Assembly (NCBI GenBank): GCA_937884485.1
Contig: CALGCG010000058.1
Location: 1 to 53,185, forward strand
DNA: 53,185 bases
Direction of reading: 5' to 3'
Origin: an uncultured Bacteroidales bacterium
Lineage (GTDB): Bacteria > Bacteroidota > Bacteroidia > Bacteroidales > P3
In this document: positions 51,051 through 53,185 of the stretch, in pieces
Layout of the letters: every line of letters starts with the position of its first letter
How positions within the stretch are numbered: position 1 is the stretch's first letter
Notes under the pieces: model-generated
The model's input: the letters and a program-made list of their open reading frames with translations, nothing else
Databases searched by the model: none
What the model was told of the DNA's origin: nothing
Translations under genes and position numbers: made by a program

Positions 51051-52922
51051 ATGACTTTTGAGCAATACGATATAGTGGTTGTCGGCGCCGGTCATGCCGG
51101 GGCCGAGGCGGCAGCGGCAGCGGCCCGCCTGGGGGCGAAAGTGCTGCTCATTACACAGATGCTCGACGCCATCTGCCAGATGTCGTGCAACCCCGCCATG
51201 GGCGGCGTGGCCAAAGGACAGATCGTCCGCGAGGTCGACGCCCTGGGCGGATGGTCCGGCATTGTGACCGACCGCTCGGCCATACAGTTCCGCATGCTCA
51301 ACCTCTCCAAAGGACCCGCCATGTGGAGCCCGCGCGCTCAATGCGACCGCATGCTCTTCTCCCAGAACTGGCGCCGCGTGCTGGAGTCCATCCCCAACCT
51401 CGCACTCTGGCAGGACGAGGTCGTCGCCTTGAAAGTGGAAGGGGGCGCCGTGGCCGGCGTCGTTACACGCATGGGCCACGAGGTGCTCGCCAAGGCGGTG
51501 GTGCTCACCAGCGGCACGTTCCTCAACGGAAGGATTTTCATCGGCGAGGATTCCTGGCAAGGGGGCAGGGTAGGGGAGAGCCCCGCCGTGGGCCTGAGCG
51601 ACCAACTCCGCGAATTGGGCTTCGAGGTGCAACGGCTCAAAACGGGTACGCCCGTGCGCGTGGACGGCCGCACCATCGACTTCTCCCGTCTCACGCCACA
51701 GCCCGGCGACGAGCATCCGTCGAAGTTCTCCTTCGCTGATACCATGGCACTTAGCGAACAGCGTCCCTGCTATATCGCCAATACCAACCTCCGCACCCAC
51801 GACATCCTGCGCACGGGGTTCTCGCGGTCGCCGATGTTCACCGGCCGCATCCAGGGACGCGGGCCGCGCTACTGCCCTTCCATCGAGGACAAGATCGACC
51901 GCTTCGCCGACAAGGACCACCACCAGCTCTTCGTGGAGCCCGAGGGGTGGCACTCGCAGTCCTATTATCTCAACGGCTTCTCTTCGTCGCTGCCGCTGGA
52001 GGTGCAGCTCGAGGCCCTGCACAGCATCGAGGGTTTCGGGCAGGCACGCATCTTCAAGCCCGGCTACGCCATCGAATACGACTACCTGCTCCCCACTCAG
52101 CTACACCACACCCTCGAGACAAAGCTCGTTGCGGGGCTCTTCTTTGCCGGCCAGATCAACGGCACGACCGGCTACGAAGAGGCGGCTGCCCAGGGGCTCA
52201 TGGCCGGAATCAACGCCCACCACAAACTCAAGAATCTTGAACCGGTGGTCCTGCGCCGAGATGAAGCCTACATCGGAGTACTGATTGACGACCTGGTAAC
52301 CAAAGGCGTGGACGAACCCTACCGCATGTTCACCTCGCGAGCCGAATACCGCATCCTCCTGCGCCAGGACAATGCCGACCTGCGCCTTACCCCAAAAGGG
52401 TACGAATTGGGGCTGATCAGCGAAAAGAGATGGCAACAATTCACCGAAAAAAAATCAGCCGTAGAATCGCTTAAAAAATTTGCGCGTGAACTGAGCATCA
52501 AACCAGGCGATGTAGAAAACTATTTAATTTCGCACAATTCCGACCCGCTGACCCAGGGATGCAAGCTGCAAAACCTGTTGCTTCGCACCTTTTCGAGCTT
52601 CGAGAACCTCCGAACAACGCTTCCGAAACTCGAAAAATTCCTCGCAGAAAACAACTTCTCGGAGGAGGTGATTGAACAGGCCGAGATACAAATCAAATAC
52701 AAAGGGTATATCGAACGGGAAAAACTGATTGCAGAAAAGCTCCGACGATTGGAAAATATCCGCATTCCGGCCGACTTTGACTTCCACTCTCTTCAGGCCC
52801 TCACGATCGAGGCTCGACAAAAACTCACACGCATCCGCCCTGCCACGATCGGCCAAGCCTCACGAATCCCGGGAGTCTCGCCCGCCGACGTCAATGTGAT
52901 GTTGGTAAAATTCGGCCGATAA
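51051..52922 (+). CDS. mnmG: tRNA uridine 5-carboxymethylaminomethyl modification enzyme
   Basis: A 623-residue FAD enzyme (GidA): dinucleotide fold VVVGAGHAGAEAAAAAARLG, MSCNPAMGGVAKGQIVREVDALGG, GRVGESPAVGLSDQLRELGFEV and TSRAEYRILLRQDNADLRL. With MnmE it modifies wobble uridines. gidA often lies near replication origins. Its last 500 bases (from about 52400) are visibly more AT-rich, with A-rich lysine codons, than the 5' two thirds. It starts 12 bases after the ybeY stop. Confidence 0.96.
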   Translation: MTFEQYDIVVVGAGHAGAEAAAAAARLGAKVLLITQMLDAICQMSCNPAMGGVAKGQIVREVDALGGWSGIVTDRSAIQFRMLNLSKGPAMWSPRAQCDRMLFSQNWRRVLESIPNLALWQDEVVALKVEGGAVAGVVTRMGHEVLAKAVVLTSGTFLNGRIFIGEDSWQGGRVGESPAVGLSDQLRELGFEVQRLKTGTPVRVDGRTIDFSRLTPQPGDEHPSKFSFADTMALSEQRPCYIANTNLRTHDILRTGFSRSPMFTGRIQGRGPRYCPSIEDKIDRFADKDHHQLFVEPEGWHSQSYYLNGFSSSLPLEVQLEALHSIEGFGQARIFKPGYAIEYDYLLPTQLHHTLETKLVAGLFFAGQINGTTGYEEAAAQGLMAGINAHHKLKNLEPVVLRRDEAYIGVLIDDLVTKGVDEPYRMFTSRAEYRILLRQDNADLRLTPKGYELGLISEKRWQQFTEKKSAVESLKKFARELSIKPGDVENYLISHNSDPLTQGCKLQNLLLRTFSSFENLRTTLPKLEKFLAENNFSEEVIEQAEIQIKYKGYIEREKLIAEKLRRLENIRIPADFDFHSLQALTIEARQKLTRIRPATIGQASRIPGVSPADVNVMLVKFGR

Positions 52923-52959
52923 CTTCGTAAAAAACACACCAATCTTTAGAAAAAATTAA

Positions 52960-53003
52960 AAGAAGGAGGAAATTCTGCAAATTTACAGAATTTCCTCCTT
53001 CTT
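52960..53003 (+). terminator. Terminator of mnmG
   Basis: A perfect 18-bp stem (52960-52977 and 52986-53003) with loop CAAATTTA; the right arm contains pyrimidine-rich TTTCCTCCTTCTT. The T-run is short. Confidence 0.75.
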
Positions 53004-53073
53004 AATACCAAACAAAAGTGAGTTAAACCCTAAAAACAAGATTGTCTCACTCACACCAAAAAAGAGAGTAACC

Positions 53074-53116
53074 AATTAAAAATGGGTTGTTCCACGTGGA
53101 ACAACCCATTTTAATT
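53074..53116. promoter_or_regulatory. parS-like site 5 inside a 30-bp perfect palindrome
   Basis: TGTTCCACGTGGAACA (53088-53103) is the same 16-mer as at 31142. It is the core of a perfect 30-bp palindrome (53081-53110) with further A/T arms. On the minus strand it ends in T5 and may also be the terminator of the gene ending at 53131. Confidence 0.6.
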
Positions 53117-53130
53117 GAACAAGGCAAGGA

Positions 53131-53185
53131 TTACTCTTCAACCTTTACCTCCAACGTCCAGCCGTGCTTATCCTCGCAGCGACCA
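53131..53185 (-). CDS. Partial gene at the window edge, C-terminal 17 codons
   Basis: The minus strand reads GRCEDKHGWTLEVKVEE then TAA at 53131. The DKHGWTLEV end resembles the final strand of VOC/glyoxalase-like proteins (D-x-x-G-x-x-W pattern), but 17 residues do not allow a firm assignment. The gene continues beyond the window. Confidence 0.45.
   Translation of the reverse strand, partial: GRCEDKHGWTLEVKVEE

Overview
The window reads as chromosomal DNA of an uncultured-type Bacteroidales bacterium (phylum Bacteroidota) with fairly high GC. The evidence is phylum-typical -7 boxes (TAnnTTTG), type IX secretion sorting domains of type A and type B, a gingipain-like C25 peptidase, an S46 dipeptidyl-peptidase, a fimbrillin-like GLUG lipoprotein, serine palmitoyltransferase, DUF4290 beside murA, and many small lipoproteins. 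Genus cannot be fixed from the sequence.

Layout. 0-6.4 kb (+): Gdx/SugE exporter, deoxyhypusine-synthase-like protein, a RAYT-type HUH transposase-like gene, a TlpA-like thioredoxin, a decayed T9SS tail, a lipoprotein, a FlK-like thioesterase and threonine dehydrogenase. 6.4-12.6 kb (-): secreted peptidases C25 and S46. 13-16 kb: a small membrane protein, a fimbrillin-like lipoprotein with a 66-aa follower, and three tRNAs (Arg, Pro, Ser). 16-21.5 kb (-): gpmA, lgt, rny, a probable 6S-like RNA, zapA, a coiled-coil partner and manA. 22-28.2 kb (+): porin, imelysin, di-haem oxidoreductase and a ResB-CcsA fusion, which look like one iron/haem-linked unit. 28.3-40.7 kb: thirteen consecutive minus-strand genes (nadA to nadK). 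41.2-53 kb: mostly plus-strand genes (rpiB, deoC, spt, GNAT, DUF4175, HATPase, ybeY, mnmG).

Two signals stand out. First, the 537-bp gap between nadA (-) and rpiB (+) has an AT-rich block followed by eight DnaA-box-like motifs (mostly TTATCAACA or TTTTCAACA). Transcription diverges from it for about 12 kb on each side. Five parS-like 16-mers lie only in the right-hand 22 kb, on both sides of it. I read this as the probable chromosomal origin, oriC, with its ParB-loading zone.

Second, five intergenic spacers carry arrays with an exact 11-bp period (about 1-96, 12859-12927, 21648-21855, 37850-37920, 44978-45032). Their unit sequences differ but grade from AT/purine-rich to GC-rich. The 21.75-kb copy is a roughly 200-bp imperfect palindrome whose left arm is nearly identical, inverted, to the copy at the window start. 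A RAYT-type gene in the same window makes a REP/BIME-like origin worth testing. That gene itself contains two perfect palindromes of 12-bp arms with 2-nt spacers.
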